From a virus: a stretch of 59,032 nucleotides of DNA. This document shows, piece after piece, positions 20,999 to 29,701 of this stretch. The translations under genes were made by a program, and so were the position numbers. How positions within the stretch are numbered: position 1 is the first letter of the stretch; each line of letters starts with the position of its first letter. The notes beneath the pieces are model-generated. The model saw only the letters and a program-made list of their open reading frames with translations, did no database searches and was not told the DNA's origin. The DNA lies in the IMG/VR virus record IMGVR_UViG_3300025767_000019, positions 1 to 59,032 of that record, one strand, 5' to 3'.

Positions 20999-21889
20999 AT
21001 GTCTTTTGCAAACTTAAAACGCGGTCGTACCGACGTATCTAAACTAGTCGAAGCTGCTAATGGCAGCGGTGCTACTAACAAACAAAATCCTGGTAAGGAT
21101 GAGCGCTTCTGGCAGCCTACAGTTGATAAAGCTGGTAATGGTTATGCTGTGTTGCGTTTCTTGCCTGGTGATGCTGATGCAGCGACCCCATGGGTCCGCT
21201 ATTGGGATCATGGGTTCAAGGGTCCAACTGGTCAGTGGTACATTGAGAAGTCTTTGAGCTCAATTGGTCAGGCCGATCCTGTAGGCGAAGCTAATGCTTT
21301 GTTGTGGAACTCTGGTATCGAATCCAACAAGTCTATTGTCCGTGAGCGTAAGCGTAACCTGCGTTATGTTGCTAACGTGGTGGTGGTATCTGATCCATCT
21401 AATCCAGCCAACGAAGGACAAGTAAAGCTGTTCCGCTTTGGTAAGAAGATCTTTGATAAGATTATGGATGTAATGCAGCCTCAATTCCCTGACGAGAAAC
21501 CCGTTAATCCATTTGATATGTGGGAAGGTGCTGACTTCGTTCTGAAGATTCGCAACGTCGAGGGTTATCGCAACTACGATAAGTCGGAGTTTAAATCCCC
21601 AGCCGCTATTATGGATGACGATGACCAGCTTGAGGGCCTGTACAACAAGCAGCACGATCTTGCTGAGTGGACGGATCCCAAGAACTTTAAGTCGTACGAC
21701 GAACTGAAGACGCGTCTGGCTGCTGTGTTGGGCGAATCAGCTCCTCGTACAGCAAAGGCTGAAGTTGCCCTGGACGAAGTAGCGGAAGCTCCTTCCATGC
21801 CTACGCGACGGTCTGCTGTAGAGACCAGCGATGCGGCTGGCGAAGATGATACCCTATCATACTTCGCGAAGCTGGCTGCTGAAGATTAA
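20999..21889 (+). CDS. 32: single-stranded DNA-binding protein gp32
   Basis: 296 residues. N-terminal LAST-like basic segment (FANLKRGRTDVSKL), OB core with GNGYAVLRFLPGD (48-60), DHGFKGPTGQWYIE, FRFGKKIFDKI, NPFDMWEGADFVLKIRNVEG-YRNYDKSEF, and an acidic C-terminal tail ending LSYFAKLAAED for protein contacts. gp32 coats ssDNA in replication and recombination. The protein has no cysteine at all, so the T4-type zinc ligands are gone, as in other marine T4-like gp32. The gene abuts a convergent gene with 1 bp between stops. Confidence 0.96.
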   Translation: MSFANLKRGRTDVSKLVEAANGSGATNKQNPGKDERFWQPTVDKAGNGYAVLRFLPGDADAATPWVRYWDHGFKGPTGQWYIEKSLSSIGQADPVGEANALLWNSGIESNKSIVRERKRNLRYVANVVVVSDPSNPANEGQVKLFRFGKKIFDKIMDVMQPQFPDEKPVNPFDMWEGADFVLKIRNVEGYRNYDKSEFKSPAAIMDDDDQLEGLYNKQHDLAEWTDPKNFKSYDELKTRLAAVLGESAPRTAKAEVALDEVAEAPSMPTRRSAVETSDAAGEDDTLSYFAKLAAED

Positions 21890-21890
21890 G

Positions 21891-23660
21891 TTAGTAAATA
21901 ACTGGATCTGAGCTGTTGAGGTCATTGCCGCCAGGCATGACTACATTGACGGGGGCATTGGTAGTATTTGAACTACTGTTGCCTCCGTTTTGTACGACTA
22001 CAGGAGCCGTTGCTCTAGCTCTCTGATCATCCAAAGCCTTACGTCTAGTTTCAACCTCAGCTGTTTGAGCACCTCTATTAGATTGGACTGAGGTTATGGC
22101 AGCAGACGTAGCGCTTGCATTAACAGCCGAACGATTGGTTGCCGCGGCTAAGGTATCATTGAGTCCTAATGTCTTAAATGCAGTAGGCGAGAATTCTTTC
22201 ATAGAATTCAATGCGCCAATCAAAATTTGATTGGGTAAATCTTTTACAAAAGCACCAAACCTAATCCACCCTATTTCAATCTCTTTTAATAGTTTTACCC
22301 AACCATCTTCAAAGAACAAAGAGATACGAGTAGGTAGCTGTGCAAAGAACGTTTTCGTCGAGTTCCACGTGGAGCTCATCCAGTTCATTATATCAGTTGT
22401 CCATCCCGAGACGGTGGTATAGAGATCAAACGGAGGTGCGTCTTCATCTCTCCAACTCAGTTTCTTGGTAATCCAGTCAAATGCTTTGCTGAGAGGTTTC
22501 CAAATAAATGTATTGAGAAATCCATCTTTACCGTATGTACCTGTCCATAGATCAGACAGGGCTTGACCTGGGTCTTCAAATAGTTTTTCAAACCATTTAA
22601 CAGTCTTTTTACCAAAAGCAAACACACCTTCAACTAACTCTTTGATCATCTTGTTGAAGTCAAGTCCATCCAGGAACTTCTCAGCGTTCTTAAATCCGAA
22701 TTTGCCAAGAACCCATGACACGGCGCTCTTGATTAGGTTCATGAACCCACCAAAGAAGTCTCCTAAGAATCCTCCAATACCAGCACCGAGCTTGTCATAT
22801 GTGTCGCCCTTTTTGGATTGATACGACTTGACACCAGCCCAAGCAGAAAAGATAAATCCAATAGGCTTCAATATAGCAAGTACCTTTGCACCAAAGCTCT
22901 TTAGAATGCCACCCATCTTAGTTCCGCCCATACCTCCAAACGATTTCATTAATTTGGTCAACCCACCACCCAGTACATTTGTACCGGCGGTGCCAATGTA
23001 GCGGATAATAGAAATAGGACCGTCAAAGATTGTACGGAGGAATGTACCGAAGCCTTTTAATACCTTAGTAGATACTCCCCCCTTACCAGGAGCAAACGAT
23101 GTCTTTAGGGATTTGCCCAAGTCATCAATGGGTTTGAATATCTTGTTCAGGTCCGCCTTGATACCATCAAGAGCTAGTCGTATCTTACGAATGACATTAA
23201 ACTCTCTACCCTTTGTAAAGCGACCTTTTGAATCTCTTTTTTGAACTTCTTCGATGCCAAGGGCTTTCAAGATACCCGTTGACAGATTCTTTACACCACC
23301 GACAATGTTTGTTTTAAATTTAGTAGCCGTGTCCTTTAGAGACTTGATTGCATCAACTTCCCATCCACGCAGACCTATTCCAGCCAATGACAGCGCACTG
23401 AGGCCGGCCAGCAAGCCAGTGAGCATTGGATATATGCTTGTCGTGGAAGAAGAATTATTTGTACCAGTGGCAGCATCGCGCTTGGTTGACGCGCCGGCGC
23501 TCTTTTTCATTTCACGCTGGTTCTCCAGCTGATCTAACCGCTGACGCTCGAGATACTTGAAGTAACTATTGAGATTCTTATTAGTCTGCTCAGACGTAGA
23601 GTTGTTGACCTTTAGTTGATCAACGACATCGTTAAGGGTTATACTTGCGTTACCAGCCAT
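21891..23660 (-). CDS. 29: tail tape measure / baseplate hub protein (gp29-like)
   Basis: 589 residues, almost the length of T4 gp29 (590). An N-terminal helical stretch (NDVVDQLKVNNSTSEQTNKN), glycine/phenylalanine-rich hydrophobic segments (LLAGLSALSLAGIGL; GAGIGGFLGDFFGGFMNL), KRDSKGRFTKG, and long helical parts with Trp-Phe repeats are typical of tape measure proteins, which set tail length. The C-terminus has Ala/Asn/Ser-rich low complexity ending NDLNSSDPVIY. Its position after the gp26/gp51-like pair fits. Sequence-level identity with T4 gp29 is not visible, so the name is by position and type. Confidence 0.75.
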   Translation of the reverse strand: MAGNASITLNDVVDQLKVNNSTSEQTNKNLNSYFKYLERQRLDQLENQREMKKSAGASTKRDAATGTNNSSSTTSIYPMLTGLLAGLSALSLAGIGLRGWEVDAIKSLKDTATKFKTNIVGGVKNLSTGILKALGIEEVQKRDSKGRFTKGREFNVIRKIRLALDGIKADLNKIFKPIDDLGKSLKTSFAPGKGGVSTKVLKGFGTFLRTIFDGPISIIRYIGTAGTNVLGGGLTKLMKSFGGMGGTKMGGILKSFGAKVLAILKPIGFIFSAWAGVKSYQSKKGDTYDKLGAGIGGFLGDFFGGFMNLIKSAVSWVLGKFGFKNAEKFLDGLDFNKMIKELVEGVFAFGKKTVKWFEKLFEDPGQALSDLWTGTYGKDGFLNTFIWKPLSKAFDWITKKLSWRDEDAPPFDLYTTVSGWTTDIMNWMSSTWNSTKTFFAQLPTRISLFFEDGWVKLLKEIEIGWIRFGAFVKDLPNQILIGALNSMKEFSPTAFKTLGLNDTLAAATNRSAVNASATSAAITSVQSNRGAQTAEVETRRKALDDQRARATAPVVVQNGGNSSSNTTNAPVNVVMPGGNDLNSSDPVIY

Positions 23661-23844
23661 TTTTATTCTTTTCTGCTTTAGCTCTGTCTTCTTCTTCTTT
23701 TAAATGCTCGACGAGCATACTTAAATAAACTTCCTTCTCCCAAGGCATCATATTGTCTATCTCAGTCAAACTATATTTATGATGTTGCATCAACTGAAAC
23801 TTAGTTGTGTAATGATTAAATAAATCATCGTGAGATAGACACAC
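23650..23844 (-). CDS. 51: gp51-like baseplate hub assembly protein
   Basis: 64 residues starting at GTG 23844 in overlap with the gp26 stop (TAGTG). HHKYSLTEIDNMMPWEKEVYLSMLVEHL is the type of short tail-assembly chaperone found before tape measure genes (MPWE-E-Y-L pattern), corresponding to the gp51 position. It overlaps the tape measure ATG by 11 nt. Likely role: chaperoning hub or tape measure assembly. A CATAAATA string (minus, 23774-23781) inside could act as a late promoter for the tape measure gene. Confidence 0.6.
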   Translation of the reverse strand: MCLSHDDLFNHYTTKFQLMQHHKYSLTEIDNMMPWEKEVYLSMLVEHLKEEEDRAKAEKNKNGW

Positions 23845-24542
23845 TAGAAAAAACTCTGCATTCCCTCCAGCACCCGGTCATTATGATGATTGCATTTAAC
23901 ACAATCAAACTCTACCTTGTGCTTCAACGAAGGCATGTTATCCATAAAGTCTCTGATCTTGGCAAATTGATTTGTATTCATCGACTCAATAAACGCTTCA
24001 ATCTCTTGATCAGAATAGTCGCCTAGGTCAATTCTGTCATCCGGAGTATGAAGGGCTACCATTGCAATGCGCAACATGGACAACATGTTTTCGGTTGTCG
24101 ACTCCGTGGGCATGGCCATAATACCTTCTAGAGTGGGCCAGCGCATCTCAAGTGTGTAGTCCTCTGTAATAACAATTTTCATGTCAGTACTCTTTACTGG
24201 TATCTTAATTTGATCAACATCGATGTCAATCTCATTTGATTCTTTACACTCGGTACATTCGATACCCACATGCACCACTTCGCCCACCGACTTTGATCTA
24301 ATCTTAGTAAATAGATACTCAATATCAAATGATGTTAACTTACCCTTGTCGATAGGCTCCTCGAGACAAGCAATGATTGTATCACCCACTGCATCGAGAA
24401 TCTGTCTCTCATCCTTGGACTCCATGGCGAGCAATAGGACTTTTTCTTCTTTGACAAGAAATGGCCGAAAGCGAGTCTCTTTGCCAGTTGAAGGGATTGT
24501 AATTCTAAATTTCGGTTCACTATTTAATTGCGGTAAAGACAT
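23844..24542 (-). CDS. 26: baseplate hub subunit gp26
   Basis: 232 residues. LPQLNSEPKFRITIPSTGKE and TRFRPFLVKEEKVLLLAMES (first 45 residues) are the T4 gp26 signature (T4_baseplate family), with a zinc-finger-like C-x2-C pair in IECTECKESN (about 106-115) and CVKCNHHND at the C-terminus. gp26 is needed for assembly of the baseplate hub. Located between a tube-like gene and the gp51-like gene on the minus strand. ATG 24540-24542; the region before it gives no clear ribosome site. Confidence 0.88.
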   Translation of the reverse strand: MSLPQLNSEPKFRITIPSTGKETRFRPFLVKEEKVLLLAMESKDERQILDAVGDTIIACLEEPIDKGKLTSFDIEYLFTKIRSKSVGEVVHVGIECTECKESNEIDIDVDQIKIPVKSTDMKIVITEDYTLEMRWPTLEGIMAMPTESTTENMLSMLRIAMVALHTPDDRIDLGDYSDQEIEAFIESMNTNQFAKIRDFMDNMPSLKHKVEFDCVKCNHHNDRVLEGMQSFF

Positions 24543-24562
24543 GATTTAATTCACTCCATAGT

Positions 24563-25273
24563 TTAAAAAATTCTTGCTGCTATTCCACCTATAACTGATG
24601 CAGCAAGTGTGTCGGTTAAAGTACTACCTTGAGAAAAGTAGGTACCTTCCCAATCATCATAAGATAATTGTATGTTTAATTCTGTGATTCCTGAAAGCTC
24701 GTTGCCTAGGTTAATGGCATTCATTGTTGTGCAGAATGCATTTTTTAATTTAACCTGATAGATCTCATCATCTTTGGTTGCAAAGTCGAGATCAAACTCG
24801 CCTTGAGCAAGATCAAAAGGTCCAATCTTAGGCAATCTATTTTGCAACTCAGGAGGCAATTTAGGAATACCCAATTGAGTAGAATAGATTGGTAAAGAGA
24901 ATCCTTTTTTCAACGCTGAGATGGTAACATCCTTTGCATACTTCTCTTTGTAGCTTACTTCGTATGTAGCTGGGTTGACAGCCAACCCCTGCCAGATCTC
25001 AAAGTACTTCCTGATACCATAGTCATTCATAACATAGAATGTTAAGCTGACATCTTCTACAGCAAAGCCGTACGGTACCTTCACGCTCTTCATTCCTACC
25101 TGACGCTCTTGGGTCATGATCTGACGACCAGGCAGGTTTACATCTTTGCATAGCAAATTAACATCGCGTGACGTTGCTCCGGGCAGGGATGGAAGAGTAA
25201 CCTTGAATAGATTACTTCTAGCAGCTCCTCCCTTGGCTGACATAAGACCTTTGAATTCTTCGATAGAAGCCAC
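24563..25273 (-). CDS. tail tube-like baseplate protein (gp54/gp19 type)
   Basis: 236 residues. RSNLFKVTLPSLPGA, LLCKDVNLPGRQI, VPYGFAVEDVSLTFYVMNDYGIRKYFEIWQG and LKNAFCTTMNAINLGNELSGITELNIQLSYDDW follow the contractile-tail tube fold (T4 gp19/gp54 group): an N-terminal strand, the PGRQ loop, and the W-G loop. At 236 residues it is longer than a typical gp19 (163) and shorter than T4 gp54 (320), so it may be the tube initiator on the hub (gp54) rather than the tube. Follows its neighbour without a gap. Confidence 0.72.
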   Translation of the reverse strand: MASIEEFKGLMSAKGGAARSNLFKVTLPSLPGATSRDVNLLCKDVNLPGRQIMTQERQVGMKSVKVPYGFAVEDVSLTFYVMNDYGIRKYFEIWQGLAVNPATYEVSYKEKYAKDVTISALKKGFSLPIYSTQLGIPKLPPELQNRLPKIGPFDLAQGEFDLDFATKDDEIYQVKLKNAFCTTMNAINLGNELSGITELNIQLSYDDWEGTYFSQGSTLTDTLAASVIGGIAARIF

Positions 25274-25855
25274 TTACATTCTCCTGGAATCAGCATACAC
25301 CTTATTTGCGGATGCTTTCTTAAATACAGCTGTGGGCATAAACGTAGCAATCTCCCACTCGGGCGCCTCTACAATGCCAAACTGACTCCTCACTTGGGTA
25401 TTCAAGTAATGTTTAAAGCAAGGCTTGTAGTGGCTCAATGTAGCAACGCTGCTGAGCAAACTGTATTTTAATTTAAATCTGGTTGTGTCGTCATACGACT
25501 TGTTGTTTGTATAATCAAGCAGCCTATCCAACATCTTAGCACGAAGAAGCGGTGGCAGATAATGCAAGTTCAATCCATAGAACCCACCTTCTGCTGGTCC
25601 CACAACCACCACTAAAGGGAATGTGTCATAATACGGCAACGTGTCTTTTGTCTTAGGATCGTAAAAGAACATACACATCGAGCCTACTATCTGAGAGTTG
25701 CGTCTTTTGATAGCCCCCTCTTTCATAAGAGACTCTCTGTTAATTCGCTTTAGACCAGCTACACGCTTACGGAACCACTCACGCGATTCTTTCGTACGAG
25801 GATTGACCCCAGCTCTAAATGCCTCTAGTTCTAATTTTTGAAAAAGATTACTCAT
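25274..25855 (-). CDS. conserved virion-associated protein next to gp4
   Basis: 193 residues. Conserved features: an N-terminal helix with FRAGVNPRTKESREWFRKR, then MCMFFYDPKTKDTLPYYDTFPLVVVV, FYGLNLHYLPPLLRAKMLDRLLDY and near the end YADSRRM. The family is frequent in marine T4-like phages, adjacent to gene 4. In T4 the gene at this place is gene 2 (DNA end protector), but I see no sequence proof, so no name is assigned. A minus-strand late promoter lies 6 nt before its ATG. Confidence 0.6.
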   Translation of the reverse strand: MSNLFQKLELEAFRAGVNPRTKESREWFRKRVAGLKRINRESLMKEGAIKRRNSQIVGSMCMFFYDPKTKDTLPYYDTFPLVVVVGPAEGGFYGLNLHYLPPLLRAKMLDRLLDYTNNKSYDDTTRFKLKYSLLSSVATLSHYKPCFKHYLNTQVRSQFGIVEAPEWEIATFMPTAVFKKASANKVYADSRRM

Positions 25856-25860
25856 GGTAT

Positions 25861-25868
25861 TATTTATA
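25861..25868 (-). promoter_or_regulatory. late promoter TATAAATA
   Basis: A perfect T4-type late promoter on the minus strand. With T4 spacing, the start point is at about 25855, the A of the ATG of the downstream gene. Confidence 0.65.
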
Positions 25869-25875
25869 TGTTATT

Positions 25876-26379
25876 TTAGATCTTTTTCTTTTTCACTCTG
25901 AGGGGCTTCATTTTCTTCATGGGCTTAATTGTCTTTGGAAGATCTTTGGTCATGATACCCATTTGCTTTAACGTATCCTCTGTCCATATCTGAAACTCCC
26001 AACCTCTCTCTCTAGCATATTTGGTCGCGGCTTCCCACTTATTCATGTTCTTCACATATGTCAGAGATTCGGAAATATATCGTCTTGATCTGTCTGGTTT
26101 CTTGGGTGGCTCTGTTTCTTTTGCTGGCTTAATTTCAACCAGTATAGTTTTACCACCTCCCAATACAATTTTAAGATCAACAAAGTATCGGTGGTACTTC
26201 TTGTCAACATCATAGTAATAAGGAACGACAGTTTCCTCACTGGACCATCTAATGACCATTGGGTTATCATCACACCACTTGAAGCAATGTCTCTCCCACA
26301 TCGAGCGATATACAATCTTAGTATAGTCTCCAGAATACTTGTTTAGGTTCTTTGGTACAAACTTGCCTGAATAAGCCAT
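25876..26379 (-). CDS. 4: head completion protein gp4 (PD-(D/E)XK nuclease fold)
   Basis: 167 residues. MAYSGKFVPKNLNKYSGDYT followed by KIVYRSMWERHCFKWCDDNP, VIRWSSEETVVPYY, HRYFVDLKI and KTILVEIKPAKETEPPKKP is the gp4 pattern. D68 and E82-x-K84 with E48/E49 form the active-site arrangement of PD-(D/E)XK nucleases. gp4 finishes heads before tail joining, probably trimming DNA after packaging. A long basic C-terminus (KKMKPLRVKKKKI) is extra to the T4 protein and may bind DNA. Divergent from gene 48 across a 53-nt gap with two late promoters. Confidence 0.9.
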   Translation of the reverse strand: MAYSGKFVPKNLNKYSGDYTKIVYRSMWERHCFKWCDDNPMVIRWSSEETVVPYYYDVDKKYHRYFVDLKIVLGGGKTILVEIKPAKETEPPKKPDRSRRYISESLTYVKNMNKWEAATKYARERGWEFQIWTEDTLKQMGIMTKDLPKTIKPMKKMKPLRVKKKKI

Positions 26380-26389
26380 TGAGTTTCCA

Positions 26390-26397
26390 TATAAATA
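26390..26397 (+). promoter_or_regulatory. late promoter TATAAATA for gp48 onward
   Basis: Perfect late consensus, 35 nt before ATG 26433. Expected start about 26403. It faces the minus-strand element at 26416-26423, so their transcripts overlap by a few bases. Confidence 0.8.
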
Positions 26398-26415
26398 ATG
26401 TTGTTAACACTCCAC

Positions 26416-26423
26416 TATTTATT
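26416..26423 (-). promoter_or_regulatory. late promoter AATAAATA for gp4
   Basis: Minus-strand AATAAATA (one mismatch), expected start about 26410, 31 nt before the gp4 ATG. Faces the plus-strand late promoter at 26390-26397. Confidence 0.6.
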
Positions 26424-26432
26424 AGGACAAAT

Positions 26433-27374
26433 ATGGAATTCAAATTCCCACTCGCGCGCGAGACAGATTACAAGGCTACCATATCGTTTAGAGCGATCAT
26501 TGAAGAGCCGTTGGACCAACAAGCGATTGCTGCCATTAACCAATCGGCCGAGCAAGCTCGACAGGCAGGTGAGCGAGCAAAAGAGAGTGGTAACCCAACT
26601 CCCACCGCTGCTGAGATGGGAGAGTTTAACGGATGGAATGATGGCAGATCCACTTTCTCGCGCCAGGTACCTGGAGGCAATAGTCCGGACTTCGTTACTT
26701 TATACCTTCCACAAGCAATTCAATTTAGAGATGGTGCTCAGTATGACAACGTTGATCTGGGAGCACCGGGGGGTGTGGCTGAAGCTGCAATACAAGGCGG
26801 ATCTGGTTTGGCAAGTGCAGCCATGAAGGGATTGGCTAGTGAAGGTGGCTCTTTAATTGATGCCTTTAAGAGCGGCGTTAATTCCGGTGCAGGTGGATTA
26901 GCTGCTGTTCGAGCGTCACGATACTTTGGCGATACCGCCCAGAACGTAGTTAAGTCTGCTGTTAGAGTGACAACCAACCCCAACACACGATCACTGTTTA
27001 AGTCAGTCGCCATGAGAGAGTTTTCATTTCAATTTAGGCTGATACCTGAGACTCGTAAAGAGACTGAGTCTATTAAGAATATTGTCAAGTGGTTCCGCAC
27101 AGAGTTGTATCCCGAGTCTATCCCTGTGGCTCAAGGAGGTCCTTCAATAGGATATAGATTCCCAAACAAGATGGATATTACCATGATGTATGGTGGCCGG
27201 CCCATTCCCATGACCAAGATCTTACCAGCGTACCTCCGAGACATTACAATTACATACAACGGCAATGGCATGTCGTTTTATGAAGGTGGAGAGTTCACAT
27301 CTGTCGATCTCTCACTATCCTTCATGGAAACCAGACCACTCACCAAAGCAGAAGTTAAGACAGGTGTATACTAA
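26433..27374 (+). CDS. 48: baseplate tail tube cap gp48
   Basis: 313 residues from ATG 26433; an upstream in-frame start inside the divergent late promoter is not credible. FKFPLARETDYKATISFRA at the N-terminus, LFKSVAMREFSFQFRLIPETRKETESIKNIVKWFRTELYPE and FLPN-like YRFPNKMDITMMYGG and the end FMETRPLTKAEV are the gp48 pattern: tube-fold with the long insert forming the cap on the hub, onto which tail tube polymerises. A glycine/alanine-rich middle (residues 100-180) is typical of this position. Next gene follows with the stop and start overlapping by 1 nt (TAATG). Confidence 0.88.
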   Translation: MEFKFPLARETDYKATISFRAIIEEPLDQQAIAAINQSAEQARQAGERAKESGNPTPTAAEMGEFNGWNDGRSTFSRQVPGGNSPDFVTLYLPQAIQFRDGAQYDNVDLGAPGGVAEAAIQGGSGLASAAMKGLASEGGSLIDAFKSGVNSGAGGLAAVRASRYFGDTAQNVVKSAVRVTTNPNTRSLFKSVAMREFSFQFRLIPETRKETESIKNIVKWFRTELYPESIPVAQGGPSIGYRFPNKMDITMMYGGRPIPMTKILPAYLRDITITYNGNGMSFYEGGEFTSVDLSLSFMETRPLTKAEVKTGVY

Positions 27375-28411
27375 TGAGTTATTTTGCTAACTTTCCTCTC
27401 CAGTATTATTCTTTTGGAAATAAAGAGACTCCAGTACTATTTCAAGATTTGACGGTGTACTTAGACTTGATTGATCAGTTGAAAGATCAATCAAGCTTCT
27501 ATCAATATCATAACATCTTTGATGGTGATAGACCCGATACGTTATCACATAAGATATATGGCGACAGCAGGTACTATTGGACATTCTTCTTAATGAATGA
27601 CCATCTCCGAGTATCGGGGTGGCCATTGCCCGTTCAATCGTTAGATGCTGTTATTAAAGACAACTACCCCCACTGGACCATAGTTACCAAAGACAATATC
27701 AGCAACTCTGAGTTTGTTCCTGGGAGTGTGGTTAAAGGTAGTGTGTCAGGCACTACTGGAACTATCATCGAAGTCAATTTGGAAATGAACCAGATTGTTG
27801 TTGATACCAAGGGATATGAGATCCGCCGGACCACCGAGCTGCAAGAGGGGGTACCCAGCTTTACTCTGAAGACAGAAGCTGAGACAGGATTCCGATACTT
27901 TGACCTAACAGAAATTTTGGTTTGGCAACCCGATTATTCTGTCAACTCAGTAGCTGCAGTATACAATGCAAATCCCACAGAGAATATATTAACACCTCTT
28001 TCTAACTTGGCATCCCAATATGAATTGAGAAACAATAAACTATATCTAAAAGCTAGCATACCCCCGCCGGCCGTTCCATACTACGTTGATTATTTTTACA
28101 GGTTCTTTACCAATAGAAATTTTAACAGTGGAGAAGAACTTGTCTTACAGAATGTTGATACGCCAGAGCTCGAATCTATTAAAGTGTTGAGATCTACCAG
28201 ACAATACAACTCGGTTCATCACTATGAAAATACAAATGGCGAATATGTTGATATTGATCCGTTCACACAAAGTGTGTCAGGTCTAATTCCTGTTACATAC
28301 AATGAGCGGGCCATTGCGCGCAACGATACATTGAAGCAAATTAAAATTATTAAGCCTGATGCTATCAACCAAGTCGTTAGCGAATTTAGAAAATATTTGA
28401 AGGACAACTAA
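27374..28411 (+). CDS. 53: baseplate wedge protein gp53
   Basis: 345 residues, longer than T4 gp53 (196). DTLSHKIYGDSRYYWTFFLMND near the N-terminus is the LysM-like gp53 motif and NDTLKQIKIIKPDAINQVVSEFRKYL is the C-terminal gp53 signature. The additional 150 residues between them form an insertion (VVKGSVSGTTGTIIEV...), probably a beta domain. gp53 joins wedges around the hub. TAATG start, overlap with gp48 by 1 nt. Confidence 0.86.
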   Translation: MSYFANFPLQYYSFGNKETPVLFQDLTVYLDLIDQLKDQSSFYQYHNIFDGDRPDTLSHKIYGDSRYYWTFFLMNDHLRVSGWPLPVQSLDAVIKDNYPHWTIVTKDNISNSEFVPGSVVKGSVSGTTGTIIEVNLEMNQIVVDTKGYEIRRTTELQEGVPSFTLKTEAETGFRYFDLTEILVWQPDYSVNSVAAVYNANPTENILTPLSNLASQYELRNNKLYLKASIPPPAVPYYVDYFYRFFTNRNFNSGEELVLQNVDTPELESIKVLRSTRQYNSVHHYENTNGEYVDIDPFTQSVSGLIPVTYNERAIARNDTLKQIKIIKPDAINQVVSEFRKYLKDN

Positions 28412-29700
28412 TGGCGCGCTCTGAAGATTATCAGATAACCCAAGCGGATATTATTACTGCTGATGGAGCAACTGTGGACGTACGTGCGTCAATAATGGAG
28501 CTGGTAATCTTCGAAGATATTCGTAAGGCGTTCCTCACAGGTAGTGTGTTGATTGTTGACACATCCAACTTTATGAATCAGATTAAGTTTACTGGTACAG
28601 AGAAGTTGATCGTCGAAGTGTCGAGCGGTGATTTGCAAATCACTACCAGGACCAAGACGTTTATCATGACATGTATTGATAGGGCGGAGAAGACTAATGA
28701 TTATACAACGGTATTTTCTTTCTCGTTGTTGGAAGAGTATGCTTTTGCCAGCCGTATTACAAAAATATCCCAGGCGTTTAACGGAATGCCGCTTGATATT
28801 ATTAATGTTATTCTAAGCCAGCTGCAACAAGGGCTGGCTTTAGATAAGACGCTAATAGGCAATGAACCTATTCAACAGTCGATGCGAGTTATTACACCGT
28901 ACATTACCCCCCTCCAAGCGGTTGAGTGGATAAGGGATAGAACAACTACAGCAGAAGGATTTCCATTCTTCTTGTACGGCTCTTTAAAGACAGATGGAGT
29001 GTATGTTAACTCACTTGCAAACATTCTAAAGAAAACTCCATGGAACACACAACCCTTTGTTTATTCCCAGGCTGCAACTAACACAGATATGTCTTCGCAA
29101 GAGAATATATATTACATGTCTAAGTACGATCCGGGCAAGACAGATGACACTCTTACGGCCACTATGAACGGAGCTGTCAGCGCTCGTTGGCAAACTCTCG
29201 ATCTTTTGTATCAGAAGTTTAACTCGTCGAGAGCTCAGAATTTTGGTATTGAAAAGGTGTTGCCAAACAATACTGTATTCAATACAGACTTTGTTATTAA
29301 CAATAAGCCGTTAAACGAATACGTGCCCAAAGCCTTCTTCCATGTTGTTAGCAGTAGTCTGTACAGCGATAATATTGGCAATTATCATGTAGGAGAGAGT
29401 CTGGATCAACTAACGTCTAAGATTACTAACAAAGGTCTTCGGAATGCAATGTTTAAGAATGAAGCAAGTTTGGAGCTACAGGGAATATCTTTCTTGGCTT
29501 CTGCTGATGCGACTGTAGGATCAACAATTAACATACACATATTAGGTGTGGAGCGAGACCAAGCGGTGGATGAAAAGAAATCTGGACCACACATCATTGT
29601 AGGTTTGAGGCATTCATTTGCCAATGGCCGGCATGATGTTGGGGCCAGAGTAACCAAGATGACCAACAAGTTGCAGTACTCATCTCCAGAGAATAATTAA
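28411..29700 (+). CDS. 27: baseplate hub protein, gp27-like
   Basis: 429 residues, near the length of T4 gp27 (391). N-terminal barrel features DYQITQADIITADGATVDVRASIMELVIFEDIRKAFLTG (an element that recurs in hub/tail-tip proteins), VITPYITPLQAVEWIRDRTTTAEGFPFFLY, and the C-terminal FLASADATVGSTINIHILG...VGLRHSFANGRHDV typical of gp27/GpD hub proteins. It is followed by gp5 modules in the usual hub order. Name from fold type and context; sequence identity with T4 gp27 is low. Confidence 0.75.
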   Translation: MARSEDYQITQADIITADGATVDVRASIMELVIFEDIRKAFLTGSVLIVDTSNFMNQIKFTGTEKLIVEVSSGDLQITTRTKTFIMTCIDRAEKTNDYTTVFSFSLLEEYAFASRITKISQAFNGMPLDIINVILSQLQQGLALDKTLIGNEPIQQSMRVITPYITPLQAVEWIRDRTTTAEGFPFFLYGSLKTDGVYVNSLANILKKTPWNTQPFVYSQAATNTDMSSQENIYYMSKYDPGKTDDTLTATMNGAVSARWQTLDLLYQKFNSSRAQNFGIEKVLPNNTVFNTDFVINNKPLNEYVPKAFFHVVSSSLYSDNIGNYHVGESLDQLTSKITNKGLRNAMFKNEASLELQGISFLASADATVGSTINIHILGVERDQAVDEKKSGPHIIVGLRHSFANGRHDVGARVTKMTNKLQYSSPENN

Positions 29701-29701
29701 T

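Noticed and set aside
23774-23781. Minus-strand CATAAATA as a late promoter before the tape measure gene
   Set aside because: Inside a coding region and one mismatch from consensus; mentioned with the gp51-like gene only.
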